Assembly (NCBI RefSeq): GCF_032337115.1
Contig: NZ_JAVXZY010000009.1
Coordinates: 62,001-126,000 of the forward strand
Source: Roseateles_C aquae
GTDB taxonomy: Bacteria; Pseudomonadota; Gammaproteobacteria; Burkholderiales; Burkholderiaceae_C
Length of the DNA: 64,000 nt
Direction: 5' to 3'
Numbering within the stretch: position 1 is the stretch's first letter; the number at the start of each line of letters is the position of its first letter. Both the position numbers and the translations under genes were made by a program. The notes under the pieces are model-generated. The model was not told the origin of the DNA, searched no databases, and saw nothing but the letters and a program-made list of their open reading frames with translations. Below are positions 33,346 to 42,399 of this stretch, piece by piece.

Positions 33346-34395
33346 TCATGCCCGCGACAGCGTGGGCGCCCGCCGCGCATAGGCCTGCCGGTACTCACCC
33401 GGCGTCATGCCGGTGGCCTGGCGGAACATCCGGTGCAGCGCCGCCTCGCTGCTGAAACCAAAGCCATCGGCCATCGTCTTCAGTGGCTCCTCCCCCTGCG
33501 TCAGCCGCTCGGCCACCTGGCGCAGCTTGACCAGGCGCAGCCAGCGCGCCGCCGGCATGCCGGTTTCGTCCTGCACTCGGCGGCACAGCGTGCGCCGCGA
33601 CAGTGCCAATGCCGCCGCGGCCTGCTGCAGATCGAGTGACTGCGCCGGTGTGCCCTGCGCGAACAGCAGCAGCTGGCGCAGCCAGGCCGGCTCGGCCTTC
33701 ATCAGCTCGACCGAGGCAAACACCGGATCGCGCAGTCGCGGCTGCGGCAGCATCAGCACCTCCTGCACCTCCTGCAGCGCCGCCGGCGGCAGCAGCGCCT
33801 GCAGCTGCGCCAGCAGCAGGGGCAGATAGCCGCTGGCACCGGCGGCAGTGAGCAGGCCACGGTCCTGCACCAGCGGCTGATCAAAGCGCCAGCGCACCTT
33901 GGGAAAGCGCCGCCGCAGCAGGGCTTCCATCCACCAGGTGGCGGTCGCCTCCCGGCCATTGAGCCGGCCGCTGGCGGCCAGCAGCGGCACGCCGGCGCAG
34001 TAGCTCCAGAGTTCGCAGGACAGTGTTGCCAGCCTCGCAATCAAAGGCGCCTGGGCCTGCAGCAGCTGCTGCAACTCGGCCTCGCTGGCCACCCAGAGCC
34101 CGGGCAGCAGCAGCGCATCCAGATCGGCGCAGCCGCGCGCATCCAACGCCGCCTCGGCCTGCAAGGCCGGCCCATGAGCCGGCTTCAGCGCCGCGCCCTC
34201 TGGCCCGGTCAAGCTGAGCCAGCGTAGCCGGATCAGCTCATGCCCGGCGCGCAGATTGGCCGCAGACACCAGATCGGCCACCGCATACAGCCCGGCGGGC
34301 ATGCAGCCCTCGAAGAGCAGCAGGCCCAGCGCCACGGGCGCGGGGCTTGCCGGCCTCTTGACTGGCGTGCGTGCAGCTTGCGCAGGGTTTGGCAT
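33346..34395 (-). CDS. GlxA-family AraC-type transcriptional regulator
   Basis: 349-aa regulator. Residues about 20-215 form a DJ-1/PfpI-like domain (LGLLLFEGCMPAGLYAVADLV, LLLPGLWVA, CAGVPLLAASGRLNGREATATWW), and the C-terminal 100 residues are an AraC helix-turn-helix pair (ALALSRRTLCRRVQDETGM, FGFSSEAALHRMFRQATGMTPGEYRQAY). It is divergent from the MBL gene at 34486 with a 90-bp gap. Effector and targets are unknown. Confidence 0.9.
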   Translation of the reverse strand: MPNPAQAARTPVKRPASPAPVALGLLLFEGCMPAGLYAVADLVSAANLRAGHELIRLRWLSLTGPEGAALKPAHGPALQAEAALDARGCADLDALLLPGLWVASEAELQQLLQAQAPLIARLATLSCELWSYCAGVPLLAASGRLNGREATATWWMEALLRRRFPKVRWRFDQPLVQDRGLLTAAGASGYLPLLLAQLQALLPPAALQEVQEVLMLPQPRLRDPVFASVELMKAEPAWLRQLLLFAQGTPAQSLDLQQAAAALALSRRTLCRRVQDETGMPAARWLRLVKLRQVAERLTQGEEPLKTMADGFGFSSEAALHRMFRQATGMTPGEYRQAYARRAPTLSRA

Positions 34396-34485
34396 GTTTT
34401 GATCAGAACTCTTCCGTTTTTGCCATTTTGCGCTCAGGCCGGCGCTCGAACAATCCAGCCATCACCAACGCCCAATGGCCTACAC

Positions 34486-35295
34486 ATGTTGATCACCCAA
34501 ATCCGCAATGCCACGCTGATGCTCGAATTCCACAGCGAGGGCCAGGCCATCGGTCTGCTGGTCGATCCCATGCTCGCCCCCAAAGCTGCCCTGCCCAGCC
34601 TCAAATACTTCGGTGGGCAGCGCCGTCGCAACCCGCTGGTCGAACTGCCCATCGGCAGCGAGGCGCTGCTGGCGCGGGCCAGCCACGCGCTGATCACGCA
34701 CTGCCAGCGCGGCCATTTCGACCACCTCGATCGCGCCGGCAAGCGCTGGCTGCGCGAGCACGATGTGCCGCTGCTGTGCATGCCACGCGACGAGGCCTAT
34801 CTGCGCGAGCGCGGCCTCAGGACGCAGCCGCTGTCAGCCAGCGGACGCCAGCCCTTTTTCAATGGCTTCATCACACCGGTGCCCTGCGTGCATGGCGAGG
34901 GCTGGGTCGGCCGGCTGATGGAGCACGGCCACGGCTTTCTTGTCGAGCTGCCCGGTGAACCCAGCGTCTACCTGGCCGGCGACACCGTGGACTGCGCGGC
35001 CCTGCGCCACTGCCTGGGCACGCTCAGGCCCGATATTGCCGTGCTGCCGGCCGGCGGCGCGCGCTTCGATCTGGGCGGCGACATCCTGCTGGGCGTCGAC
35101 GACGTGGCGCGGCTGGCAGGCGACTACCCGGAGCTGTTCATCGTCGCCAATCATCTTGAGGCGCTGGATCATTGCCCCGGCACGCGCGCCGCGCTGCGTC
35201 AGCACGCCGTCCGCCAAGGCTGGCAGCAGCGGCTGTGGCTGCCCGAAGACGGCGAAGCGCGCCAATTCAAAGCTGCTGTGCCCGCCTTGGCCTGA
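34486..35295 (+). CDS. UlaG-like MBL-fold metallo-hydrolase
   Basis: 269 aa from ATG 34486. The N-terminus LITQIRNATLMLEF, a zinc motif THCQRGHFDHLD, YLAGDTVDC and VANHLEALDHCP fit the UlaG/RomA-like branch of the metallo-beta-lactamase fold. Here the motif contains GHFDH, so the metal site is intact. The substrate is unknown. It is divergent from the GlxA-type regulator, which may control it. Confidence 0.8.
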   Translation: MLITQIRNATLMLEFHSEGQAIGLLVDPMLAPKAALPSLKYFGGQRRRNPLVELPIGSEALLARASHALITHCQRGHFDHLDRAGKRWLREHDVPLLCMPRDEAYLRERGLRTQPLSASGRQPFFNGFITPVPCVHGEGWVGRLMEHGHGFLVELPGEPSVYLAGDTVDCAALRHCLGTLRPDIAVLPAGGARFDLGGDILLGVDDVARLAGDYPELFIVANHLEALDHCPGTRAALRQHAVRQGWQQRLWLPEDGEARQFKAAVPALA

Positions 35296-35305
35296 ATGGC
35301 AACGA

Positions 35306-35842
35306 TCAGGGGGCGGTCCGGCTCAGCCCATCCAGCAGCTGATCGATACGGCGCTTCATCGTGTCCCTGGCCTGCACATAGCTCTTGCTGACCGCTGGGA
35401 TGTCATTCCATTGCTCGAGCCGAGCGGGGTCCAGATACGCGGGCAAACGCTCCACACCGATGCTCACCACCTTGGGCGCGCGGCCGGACTGCTCCGCCGT
35501 CAGCGCCTGAGGCCGTGCGAACGGCTGAAGATCGATACCATCGGCCAGCAATCCCTGGGCCGTGGCGCCCTGCAGCGCGGCATCGGGACTCAGGCCGCGC
35601 GACACGGCGCGCCACGCCAGGCCACGCGCTGCCGCCATCTGATTGAAGTAGGCGGCCGCGATCACGCTTTTGGCCGAGCCATGCTCACAGACGAACACCA
35701 GCTCCTTGCCGCTTTCAGCTGTGGCGGCCAGCGCTTCGGCCGACGTAGCGCCTTGCGCCATGCTACTGCCCACGGCAAGCGCAAGCGTTGCGAACAGGGC
35801 CGCACGGCACAGAACTTGTGTTCCCCACTGCTTGATCATCAT
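35306..35842 (-). CDS. Exported low-molecular-weight phosphatase-like protein, CX5K loop
   Basis: 178-aa protein with an N-terminal signal (LFATLALAVGSSMAQG, cleavage near residue 30). The mature part starts like a low-molecular-weight tyrosine phosphatase or ArsC: LVFVCEHGSAKS, where the loop is C-x5-K instead of C-x5-R. AAYFNQMAAARGL follows. A catalytic DP motif is less clear (LDPARLEQW). Either the protein binds an oxyanion without normal catalysis, or the Lys replaces the Arg. It converges on the MBL gene (10-bp gap) and is divergent from chrB. Confidence 0.65.
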   Translation of the reverse strand: MMIKQWGTQVLCRAALFATLALAVGSSMAQGATSAEALAATAESGKELVFVCEHGSAKSVIAAAYFNQMAAARGLAWRAVSRGLSPDAALQGATAQGLLADGIDLQPFARPQALTAEQSGRAPKVVSIGVERLPAYLDPARLEQWNDIPAVSKSYVQARDTMKRRIDQLLDGLSRTAP

Positions 35843-35977
35843 TGCTCTCCTGGCTGGGCTGCTGGTCTTGCTGGCCGCGGCTCGCCGCAGCAGTTGTCGC
35901 TGCGCGGCTGGCGCTACCTACAGGTTTCATTGGAGTCGCAATTTGTAGCGATGTCAACAACATGTTCTAATCACTAC

Positions 35978-36949
35978 ATGAACACCAAGGCCTATCTGCT
36001 GCTGATCCTGAGCCTGCCCAACGACAACGCCACCGCGCGCATGCGCGCATGGCGGGCGCTGAAGGCCTGCGGCGCTGGCGTCTTGCGTGATGGCGCCTAT
36101 CTGCTGCCCGAGACCGAGGCGCAGCGCGAGCGGTTGGAGGCGATTGCAGCCGATGTCAGGGCCCATGCGGGCAGCGCCCACCTGATTCAGGTCGACGGTG
36201 CGGCGCATGCCGACTGGCCGGCGCTCTTTGATCGCAGCGGTGACTGGGCCGCGCTGCTGGCCGAGCTGCACGGTCTGCGCGCGCAGCTGCAGCCCGGCAG
36301 CGCGCTGGAGACGCTCAAGCAATTGCGCAAGCTGGCCAAGGCATTGAGTCAGCTGCAGGCGATCGACTACTTTCCCGGCCCCGCGCAGCAGCAGGCGCTC
36401 AGCACTTTCAGCAGCCTGGAGCAAGACGCTCACGCAGCCCTGTCGCCCAGCGAGCCGCGGGCGCGGCCGGCCACCGCCATCCTGCGCCTGCGCGTCGAAG
36501 ACTATCAAGGCCGCCTATGGGCCACCCGTGCCCGGCCCTGGGTCGACCGGCTGGCCTGTGCCTGGTTGATTCGACGCTTCATCGACACCCGCGCGCAGCT
36601 GCTCTGGCTCAAGCATCCCAAGGACTGCCCCAAACGGGCCTTGGGCTTTGACTTCGACGGCGCGATGTTTGGCCATGTCGGCGAACGCGTCAGCTTCGAA
36701 ACCCTGCTGGCGGCCTTCGGGCTGGAAACGCCGGCGCTGCTGCGGCTCGGGCGCTTGGTGCACGGGCTTGACGCGGGCGGCGTGCAAGCCCCCGAAGCGG
36801 CAGGCGTGGAACAGATTCTGGGCGGCATGTTCACGGCCATCACCGACGACGACCAATTGCTCGTCGCCGCGGCCGGCATCTTCGAAGGCCTCTGGCGCTC
36901 CTTCGAGGTCGAGGCCAGCGGCGGCGCCGCGACCAAGCCCCAGCCATGA
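35978..36949 (+). CDS. chrB: ChrB-type chromate resistance protein
   Basis: 323 aa from ATG 35978. The N-terminal half has the ChrB pattern (LLLILSLPNDNATARMRAWRALKACGAG, RDGAYLLP), and the C-terminal ChrB domain has TRARPWVDRLACAWLIRRFID and FDFDGAMFGHVGERVSFETLL. ChrB regulates or supports chromate resistance, usually beside the chrA exporter. No chrA is present here, so the role may be different. It is preceded by a divergent phosphatase-like gene and an AT-rich gap with AACATGTT. Confidence 0.85.
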   Translation: MNTKAYLLLILSLPNDNATARMRAWRALKACGAGVLRDGAYLLPETEAQRERLEAIAADVRAHAGSAHLIQVDGAAHADWPALFDRSGDWAALLAELHGLRAQLQPGSALETLKQLRKLAKALSQLQAIDYFPGPAQQQALSTFSSLEQDAHAALSPSEPRARPATAILRLRVEDYQGRLWATRARPWVDRLACAWLIRRFIDTRAQLLWLKHPKDCPKRALGFDFDGAMFGHVGERVSFETLLAAFGLETPALLRLGRLVHGLDAGGVQAPEAAGVEQILGGMFTAITDDDQLLVAAAGIFEGLWRSFEVEASGGAATKPQP

Positions 36950-37050
36950 ATGCCTGCCACCTTGCCCCAGCCTGGTGCTTTATGCCCCAGTGCCAAGATG
37001 CCGCCATGCACCTGGATGGACCAAGACATTGCGCCAACACGGCTCGGCGC

Positions 37051-37095
37051 AAAAAAAGCCCCAGGCCATGCGCAGCAGCGTAGGGACTGGGGCTT
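37051..37095 (-). terminator. Terminator downstream of the DUF3297 gene
   Basis: On the minus strand CTGGGGCTT...AAGCCCCAG (arms 37087-37095 and 37056-37064) forms a stem followed by a run of seven T (37051-37057). It lies about 95 bp past the DUF3297 stop and between it and the end of chrB, so it may also stop chrB transcripts in part. Confidence 0.75.
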
Positions 37096-37191
37096 GAATC
37101 CACCCAGGGGCGGTGGAGGAGACAACTGGACTTGGATTAGCTACAGCAGCTTCCGTGCCAGGTCTTGCCTTCCCTGGGCCTGCGCGGCAGC

Positions 37192-37449
37192 TCAGCGGTA
37201 GAACGCCTCGACCGTGCCCTTGATCTTGATCAGCAAGGGGCGGCCCTTGCGGTCCACCGTGCGGCCGGCCGGTACCTTGACCCAGCCCTCACTGATGCAG
37301 TATTCCTCGACGTCAAAGCGTTCCTTGCCATTGAGGCGGATGCCAATGTCGCGCTCGAACACGGCGGCAATGTGGAAGGGGCTGGCCGGGTCGACCGACA
37401 GGCGGTCGGGCATGGCTTCGGTCGTGGTGTTCGGCGTGGTGTCGGACAT
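37192..37449 (-). CDS. DUF3297 small protein
   Basis: 85-aa protein from ATG 37447-37449 (MSDTTPNTTTEAMPDRLSVD). The family core HIAAVFERDIGIRLNGKERFDVEEYCISEGWVKV is fully kept. DUF3297 is conserved in proteobacteria with no known function. It ends with a clear terminator at 37051-37095. Longer frames upstream are low-complexity and rejected. Confidence 0.9.
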   Translation of the reverse strand: MSDTTPNTTTEAMPDRLSVDPASPFHIAAVFERDIGIRLNGKERFDVEEYCISEGWVKVPAGRTVDRKGRPLLIKIKGTVEAFYR

Positions 37450-37721
37450 GGTGTCTGGCTTTCTGAAGGCTGGGTGCCGGCCCGACGGCCGGCGTGAGGA
37501 ACAGATTTTCCCGGATTTGAGCTTCATTCTCGCCGCGCCGTGGCGCGCCGCGCCGCTCGAGGCCTTGTCAGCCCTCAGCCACCACAGGCCTGCAGGCTCA
37601 CAAAACGCAGCTAGTCCCCCCGAAATCGCAGTTGGTCGAACGAGCCCAGCCAAGGGCGGCGAGGCTTGGCTACAGTCGCCGGTTTGAGGGCCGCAGGCCC
37701 CGCTGCGAGGAGGCCCCGGCT

Positions 37722-39251
37722 ATGAGAACCCTGACCCTGCTGGCCATCTGCGCCGGCCTGACGGCCTGTGCCAGCATCAAGCCCGAGCTGCCGCTGCCCC
37801 TGCCGGATCTGCTTCCGCCCAGCGCGCTTGAGCTGTTGCAGACCCAGCTCAGCGACGATGTGCGGGCCGGCAAGCTGGTGTCGGTGTCATATGCGCTGGT
37901 GCAGCGCGGCCGTATCGTCCACGAGGCCGCCGTCGGCTGGGCCGACCAGGCGCAACAACGGGCGGCCACGCCGCACACGCCCTATCCGCTCGCCTCACTG
38001 TCCAAGCCGCTGCTGGCCACGGCGGTGGTGCGACTCAGCGAGCAGGGCCGGCTCGATCTTGACGCGCCGGCACGCCGCTACCTGCCCGAGCTGCCGAGCG
38101 ATTTCACGGCCAGCGTGCGCCAGTTGCTGATGCACAGCTCGGGTCTGCCCGGCTATGCGCGGATCTGCTGGCGCGACCAGGGCCATGAGTCGCGCCCCGA
38201 TCCCGCCTCCGCCCGCCCGCATGCCTTTGCCGCCCAACCGCCTGGCCGCCTGTTTGAATACTCGAACCTCGGCTATGGCCTGCTCGGCCAGATCGTTAGC
38301 GCGCAAAGCGGCCAGCCGCTCGACCGCCATCTGCAGCAGCAGTTGTTCGCGCCGCTCGGCATGCAGGACAGCAGTTTGCCCGAGAGCTATGCGCCGCCCG
38401 AGGGGGCCGCGCACAAGTACGACAGCCGCGGCCAGCAGCTGCCCGATACCTGGAACGACACCCCCGGAGCCGGCAATCTTTACGCCAGCGCCCATGACCT
38501 GGCTCGCTTTGCCGCCTTTCAGCTCGGCGATGCCGACGCCGCAGCACAGGCGTTGCTGACGCCCCAGAACCGACAGCTGATGCAGCAAGCAGCCGAGCCG
38601 AACGCGCATTACGCCTACTATGGCAGCGCCCGCTATGGCCTGGGCTGGTACCACCGCCGCAGTGCGCAGGGCGAGCCCCTGGTCTGGCACGAGGGCGGCA
38701 TGCCCGGTGCCAGCAGCCTGCTGCTGATGCTGCCCGAGCGCCATCTGGCCGTGGTCGTGCTGATGAATAGCAATGACGGCAATGCCCGAGCTCAATCGAT
38801 TGCCAACACCTTGCTGCGCAGCGTCCTGCCCGGGTACACCGCGGTGAGCCTGGACGCCAGCGACGGCTTGCAGGCTTACGCCGGTGATGCCGCGTTGCGG
38901 GGCCGTTGGAGCGGTGAGATCCTGGTCGACGGCCGGCCGCTGCGCTGGGCGCTGCGCTTTGACGAACACGGTGACATCAGCGCCGAGTTTCCCGATCGCC
39001 CGGCTGACAGTGGCTTGCCGCAACAGCTGCGCTTCAACGCGCTACAAAGCGGCCCGCTATTGCTGGCGACGCTGCCGGTCCGCCTGCCTGCTTCGGGGGT
39101 GTCACAGCGGGGCCAAACCGGCTACCTGCTCCTGCGCCTTTGGCGCGAGGGCGAAACGCTCAAGGGCAGCGCCACCGCCTATGCGGCCGAGGACCGGCTG
39201 GAGCACCTGCTGCCCTTCCCGGCACAGCTGAGGCGCGAGGTCTCGCCCTGA
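37722..39251 (+). CDS. Lipoprotein beta-lactamase-family serine hydrolase
   Basis: 509 aa from ATG 37722 with GCGAGGAGG upstream. A lipobox LTAC at 13-16 predicts a lipoprotein. The class C beta-lactamase/penicillin-binding fold shows SxxK (Ser92-Lys95, ASLSKPLL), Tyr180-Ser-Asn (EYSNLGYG) and HEGGMPG as the third motif. The last 140 residues form an extra domain, as in some esterases and D-aminopeptidases. Probably a periplasmic esterase or peptidase; resistance is not implied. Confidence 0.88.
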   Translation: MRTLTLLAICAGLTACASIKPELPLPLPDLLPPSALELLQTQLSDDVRAGKLVSVSYALVQRGRIVHEAAVGWADQAQQRAATPHTPYPLASLSKPLLATAVVRLSEQGRLDLDAPARRYLPELPSDFTASVRQLLMHSSGLPGYARICWRDQGHESRPDPASARPHAFAAQPPGRLFEYSNLGYGLLGQIVSAQSGQPLDRHLQQQLFAPLGMQDSSLPESYAPPEGAAHKYDSRGQQLPDTWNDTPGAGNLYASAHDLARFAAFQLGDADAAAQALLTPQNRQLMQQAAEPNAHYAYYGSARYGLGWYHRRSAQGEPLVWHEGGMPGASSLLLMLPERHLAVVVLMNSNDGNARAQSIANTLLRSVLPGYTAVSLDASDGLQAYAGDAALRGRWSGEILVDGRPLRWALRFDEHGDISAEFPDRPADSGLPQQLRFNALQSGPLLLATLPVRLPASGVSQRGQTGYLLLRLWREGETLKGSATAYAAEDRLEHLLPFPAQLRREVSP

Positions 39252-39273
39252 GCCTTACCCTCGACGGCCCGGC

Positions 39274-39777
39274 TCAACCGCGCCGCTGTGGCTCGCTCTC
39301 GTGCAGAAAACCGGTGAAGACGTCGCGCGGCGCGGTCAGGCCCACCTGGCTCAGGATGCGGCCGATGGCGCCTCGGTGGTAGGTGCCGTGCGTGATCAGA
39401 TGGCTTAGCATTTCCGCGCGCGTCATCGTCGCCGGGCTGGCGTCGGTGAAGGCAAAACGCACGGGCTGGTCCAGCTCGGTCTCAGCCGCGGAGGTCAGCC
39501 AGTCGATGAACCAGACATTGGTCTGCCCTACCTCGCTGAGCAGATCCGGCAGCGTTGGCGTTTCCACCGTGTTCGTCGCCGTGTAGCCATGCGGCTGCGC
39601 CTGCAGATGGGCCGCAAAGATGCGGTCGACCACATGGATGTGATTCAGCAGGCGGATGGCCAGGTGCCGCTCGCTGGCATGGGCCTCGCCATCGATCTTG
39701 GCCACCTCGGCGAACAAGGCCTCATCGGCCCAGGCCTTGTACTTGAACAGCGACAGCAGCAGTGCAGATGCGCTCAT
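39274..39777 (-). CDS. DinB-family protein
   Basis: 167-aa DinB-type four-helix protein. The metal-ligand His are in RLLNHIHVVDRIFAAHL (about 44-57) and SHLITHGTYHRGAIGRIL (about 125-142). The function is unknown. It converges on the serine hydrolase and is followed on its own strand by nothing; the gene upstream (DUF2798) is 37 bp away, so the trio 40512-39274 may be one transcript. Confidence 0.88.
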   Translation of the reverse strand: MSASALLLSLFKYKAWADEALFAEVAKIDGEAHASERHLAIRLLNHIHVVDRIFAAHLQAQPHGYTATNTVETPTLPDLLSEVGQTNVWFIDWLTSAAETELDQPVRFAFTDASPATMTRAEMLSHLITHGTYHRGAIGRILSQVGLTAPRDVFTGFLHESEPQRRG

Positions 39778-39814
39778 CTCTTGCTTCCTTTGTAAATTTG
39801 GCCCGAGGCCAGGT

Positions 39815-40084
39815 TCAGTCCTGGCGCACCAGCAGCGCCGTCAATCGCTTTACCAGCGGCAGCACCGCCAGCAACACCGGGAAGGCCACCAGCCAGGAAA
39901 TGCCCCAGGCACCGAGCCAGCGCTGCAGCAGGTCGGGCACCCAGCCGAGGCCGCGCAGCGTAGCGATGAAGGAGACGATGCAGGTCATCAGCAGCGACAG
40001 CAGCAGCGGCATCACGATGCCGGCGTAGTGCGGCGGCAGCTTGTGCAGGCGCCAGCGCGCGGCACGCTCAGGGGGCAGGCTCAC
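39815..40084 (-). CDS. DUF2798 small membrane protein
   Basis: 89-aa protein with two hydrophobic segments (HYAGIVMPLLLSLLMTCIVSF and GISWLVAFPVLLAVLPL). The start of the family block, KLPPHYAGIVMPLLLS, is clear. Its ATG overlaps the stop of the upstream GNAT gene as ATGA (40081-40084), so it is translationally coupled. No function is known. Confidence 0.85.
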   Translation of the reverse strand: MSLPPERAARWRLHKLPPHYAGIVMPLLLSLLMTCIVSFIATLRGLGWVPDLLQRWLGAWGISWLVAFPVLLAVLPLVKRLTALLVRQD

Positions 40085-40512
40085 CGTCCCGCCTGAACCG
40101 GCTTGTGCATGGCCATGCCCACCGAGCGCGGCGCCGTGTGCTTGAAGCCGAACTGCGCATAGAGCTGGTCGGCCTGGCCGTCGGCGATCAGGCTGACGTA
40201 GCCGCCTTCGGGCAGCTCGGCATCAAGAAAGGCCTTGATCTCGGCCATGATGCGCTTGCCCAGGCCGCGGCCCTGGTGGGCCGGCAGCACCGCGATATCC
40301 ACCACCTGATAGTGGCAACCGCCATCGCCGATCACCCGCCCCATGCCCACCGGCTCGCCTTGGTGGATCACCTGCACCGAGAACAGGCTGTTGGGCAGGC
40401 CGCGGGCCGCGCCAGCCTCGCTCTTGGCGCTGAGGCCGGCCCCCTTGCGCAAGGCCAGATAGGTGGCGATGGACGGGGTTTGCAGCAGCAGTTGGTAGTC
40501 GGTGTCGTGCAT
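40081..40512 (-). CDS. GNAT N-acetyltransferase
   Basis: 143 aa from ATG 40510-40512 (MHDTDYQLLLQTPS). The acetyl-CoA loop is QGRGLGKRIMAEIKAF, preceded by VVDIAVLPAHQ, and FGFKHTAPRSVGM closes the fold. Such small GNATs acetylate small amines or proteins; the substrate is unknown. Longer upstream starts are not supported by a ribosome site. Confidence 0.88.
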   Translation of the reverse strand: MHDTDYQLLLQTPSIATYLALRKGAGLSAKSEAGAARGLPNSLFSVQVIHQGEPVGMGRVIGDGGCHYQVVDIAVLPAHQGRGLGKRIMAEIKAFLDAELPEGGYVSLIADGQADQLYAQFGFKHTAPRSVGMAMHKPVQAGR

Positions 40513-40682
40513 GGAAAAGGCTTGAGTGCGAGACGGCAAGCCCCGCATTCTGGCAGCCCTGATGAGCAGGCGCAGCGCCATTTCCACATGGCCTTGGACA
40601 GGGCACGGGCGCGGCGTGATACTGCGCCCACCCCTGCCCCTGGCCTTAGCCGAAAGCCCCCGCCGTGACTCATTCCAATCGC

Positions 40683-42377
40683 ATGCGCCTGCCCTTGGCC
40701 GCGTCCACCCTGGCCATCCTCGGCGCCTGCGCCGTGCTGCCCTTCAGCCCCGACCGCAGCGCCACGGCACCCCAGCTCAGTGGCTTTGGCAAGGTCAGCC
40801 TCGCGCCCAGCCAGGCCAACGACGCGGCGCGGCGCCTGTTCGCCCAGGGCCTGACCCAGGCCTATGCCTTCAACGAACAAGAGGCCGTGCGCGCCTTCAA
40901 GGCGGCGCTGGCGCAAGACCCCGATTGCGCGCTGTGCGCCTGGGGCGTGGCCTATGCGCAAGGCCCCAATATCAACAACACCGATCGTGGCGACCTGAGC
41001 GAGGCGCTGCGCCATGTCGATTACGCGCTCAAGCATGCGGCCACAGCCACACCGCTGGAGCGCGCGCTGATCGAATCGCTGGCGCTGCGCTATGGCCATG
41101 CCAGCGAGGCCCGCAATACCGCGCCGCTGCAAGCCGCCGTCTGCGGCGCCCTGGGTGCCGAGAAGCAGGAAGACCGCGCCGACCCGCTGGACATCGCCTA
41201 TGCCGAGCGCATGCGCGAGCTGGTCAAGCGTTTCCCTGGCGATGCCGACGTGCTGAGCTTCTATGCCGAGGCCGAGATGGTGGCCACCCGCGATGACTGG
41301 TGGGACCCGGTCAGCGGCAAGCCGGCCGGCCGCATCGGCGAGCTGGCCAGCCAGTTGGAGGCCGGCCTGGCCTTGCATCCCGAACACACCGGGCTGAACC
41401 ACTTCATGATCCATGCCGTCGACGCCCCCGGCGTCGCCGCCCGCGCCGAGGCCGCCGCCGACCGGCTGGGTGCGCTGGCACCGCTGTCGCCGCATCTGCT
41501 GCACATGCCCTCGCATACCTATGCCCAGCTGGGCCGCTATGCCGACGCCACCCGCGTCAACCAAGAGGCCAACGCGGCCGACGAGCGGATGATGGCCCTG
41601 CTGAAGACGCAGAACTTCAGCGTCAGCAAGGACTGGCGCCACCACAACACCCACTTCCAATGGTTCGGCGCGGTGATGGAAGGCCGCGGCGAGCTGGCCC
41701 TGGCCTCGGCGCGCGCCGCCGCCGCGCTGGGCACCGGCGACTACAGCTATGCCGAGTACCAGCGCAGCCTGCCCATCATGACCCTGATGCGCCTGCAACG
41801 TTGGGATGCCGTGCTGCAAGAGCCGCTGCCCAGCGGCAACCATGGCCTGGCCACGGTGCTGGGCGAGCTGGCCCGCGGCACCGCGCTGGCGCGCACCGAC
41901 CGCCTGGACGAAGCCCGCGCCTCGCTGGCCAAGCTCGAGCCAGCAGCCGCGGCCCTGCTGGACAAGAACAAGGGCAGCAGCCTCTTCGCCAAGCGGCTCA
42001 GCAGCCTGGCGCTGAGCGCACAGCTGCAGCTGCGCGCCGAAGTGGCGCTGGCCGAGCACAAGACCGACGAAGCGCTGCGCCTACAGGCCGAGGCCGCCAC
42101 AGCCGCCCTGGAAGCCGATCGCAACGAGCCGCCGATGCTGGCCGGCAGCGCCCGGCTGACCCTGGCCGCCATGCAGTTGCAAAACGGTCGCTTGAGCGAG
42201 GCCGAGGCCAGCTACCGGCAAAGCCTGAAGGAGTTCCCGCACAGCGGCTGGGCCCTGCAGGGCCTGAGCCGCAGCCTGGCGGCGCAGGGCAAACCCCGCG
42301 AGGCCGCCGCCCTGCAGCCTGAGTTGGCGCGCAGCTGGAAGCTGGCTGACGCGACGCTGCGCGGCGAGCAGCGCTGA
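40683..42377 (+). CDS. TPR lipoprotein-like protein
   Basis: 564 aa from ATG 40683, or 570 aa from GTG 40665. An N-terminal lipobox-like signal (LAILGACAV) suggests export. The rest is helical repeat: TPR-like pairs at about 50-120 (ARRLFAQGLTQAYAFNEQEAVRAFKAAL, DPDCALCAWGVAYAQGP) and 450-560 (AEASYRQSLKEFPHSGWALQGLSRSLAAQG). A His-rich middle is conserved in this family (HTGLNHFMIHAVDAP, LLHMPSHTY). The function is unknown. It ends 23 bp before the tandem palindrome array. Confidence 0.82.
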   Translation: MRLPLAASTLAILGACAVLPFSPDRSATAPQLSGFGKVSLAPSQANDAARRLFAQGLTQAYAFNEQEAVRAFKAALAQDPDCALCAWGVAYAQGPNINNTDRGDLSEALRHVDYALKHAATATPLERALIESLALRYGHASEARNTAPLQAAVCGALGAEKQEDRADPLDIAYAERMRELVKRFPGDADVLSFYAEAEMVATRDDWWDPVSGKPAGRIGELASQLEAGLALHPEHTGLNHFMIHAVDAPGVAARAEAAADRLGALAPLSPHLLHMPSHTYAQLGRYADATRVNQEANAADERMMALLKTQNFSVSKDWRHHNTHFQWFGAVMEGRGELALASARAAAALGTGDYSYAEYQRSLPIMTLMRLQRWDAVLQEPLPSGNHGLATVLGELARGTALARTDRLDEARASLAKLEPAAAALLDKNKGSSLFAKRLSSLALSAQLQLRAEVALAEHKTDEALRLQAEAATAALEADRNEPPMLAGSARLTLAAMQLQNGRLSEAEASYRQSLKEFPHSGWALQGLSRSLAAQGKPREAAALQPELARSWKLADATLRGEQR

Positions 42378-42399
42378 GGGTCAAAATCCAACACGAGCA

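Noticed and set aside
36950..37201. 83-aa frame between chrB and the DUF3297 gene
   Set aside because: It runs through a terminator hairpin and has no recognisable sequence.
37722..39251. Antibiotic-resistance beta-lactamase
   Set aside because: The fold and SxxK motif are shared with many esterases and peptidases; the third motif HEGG and extra C-terminal domain favour those.
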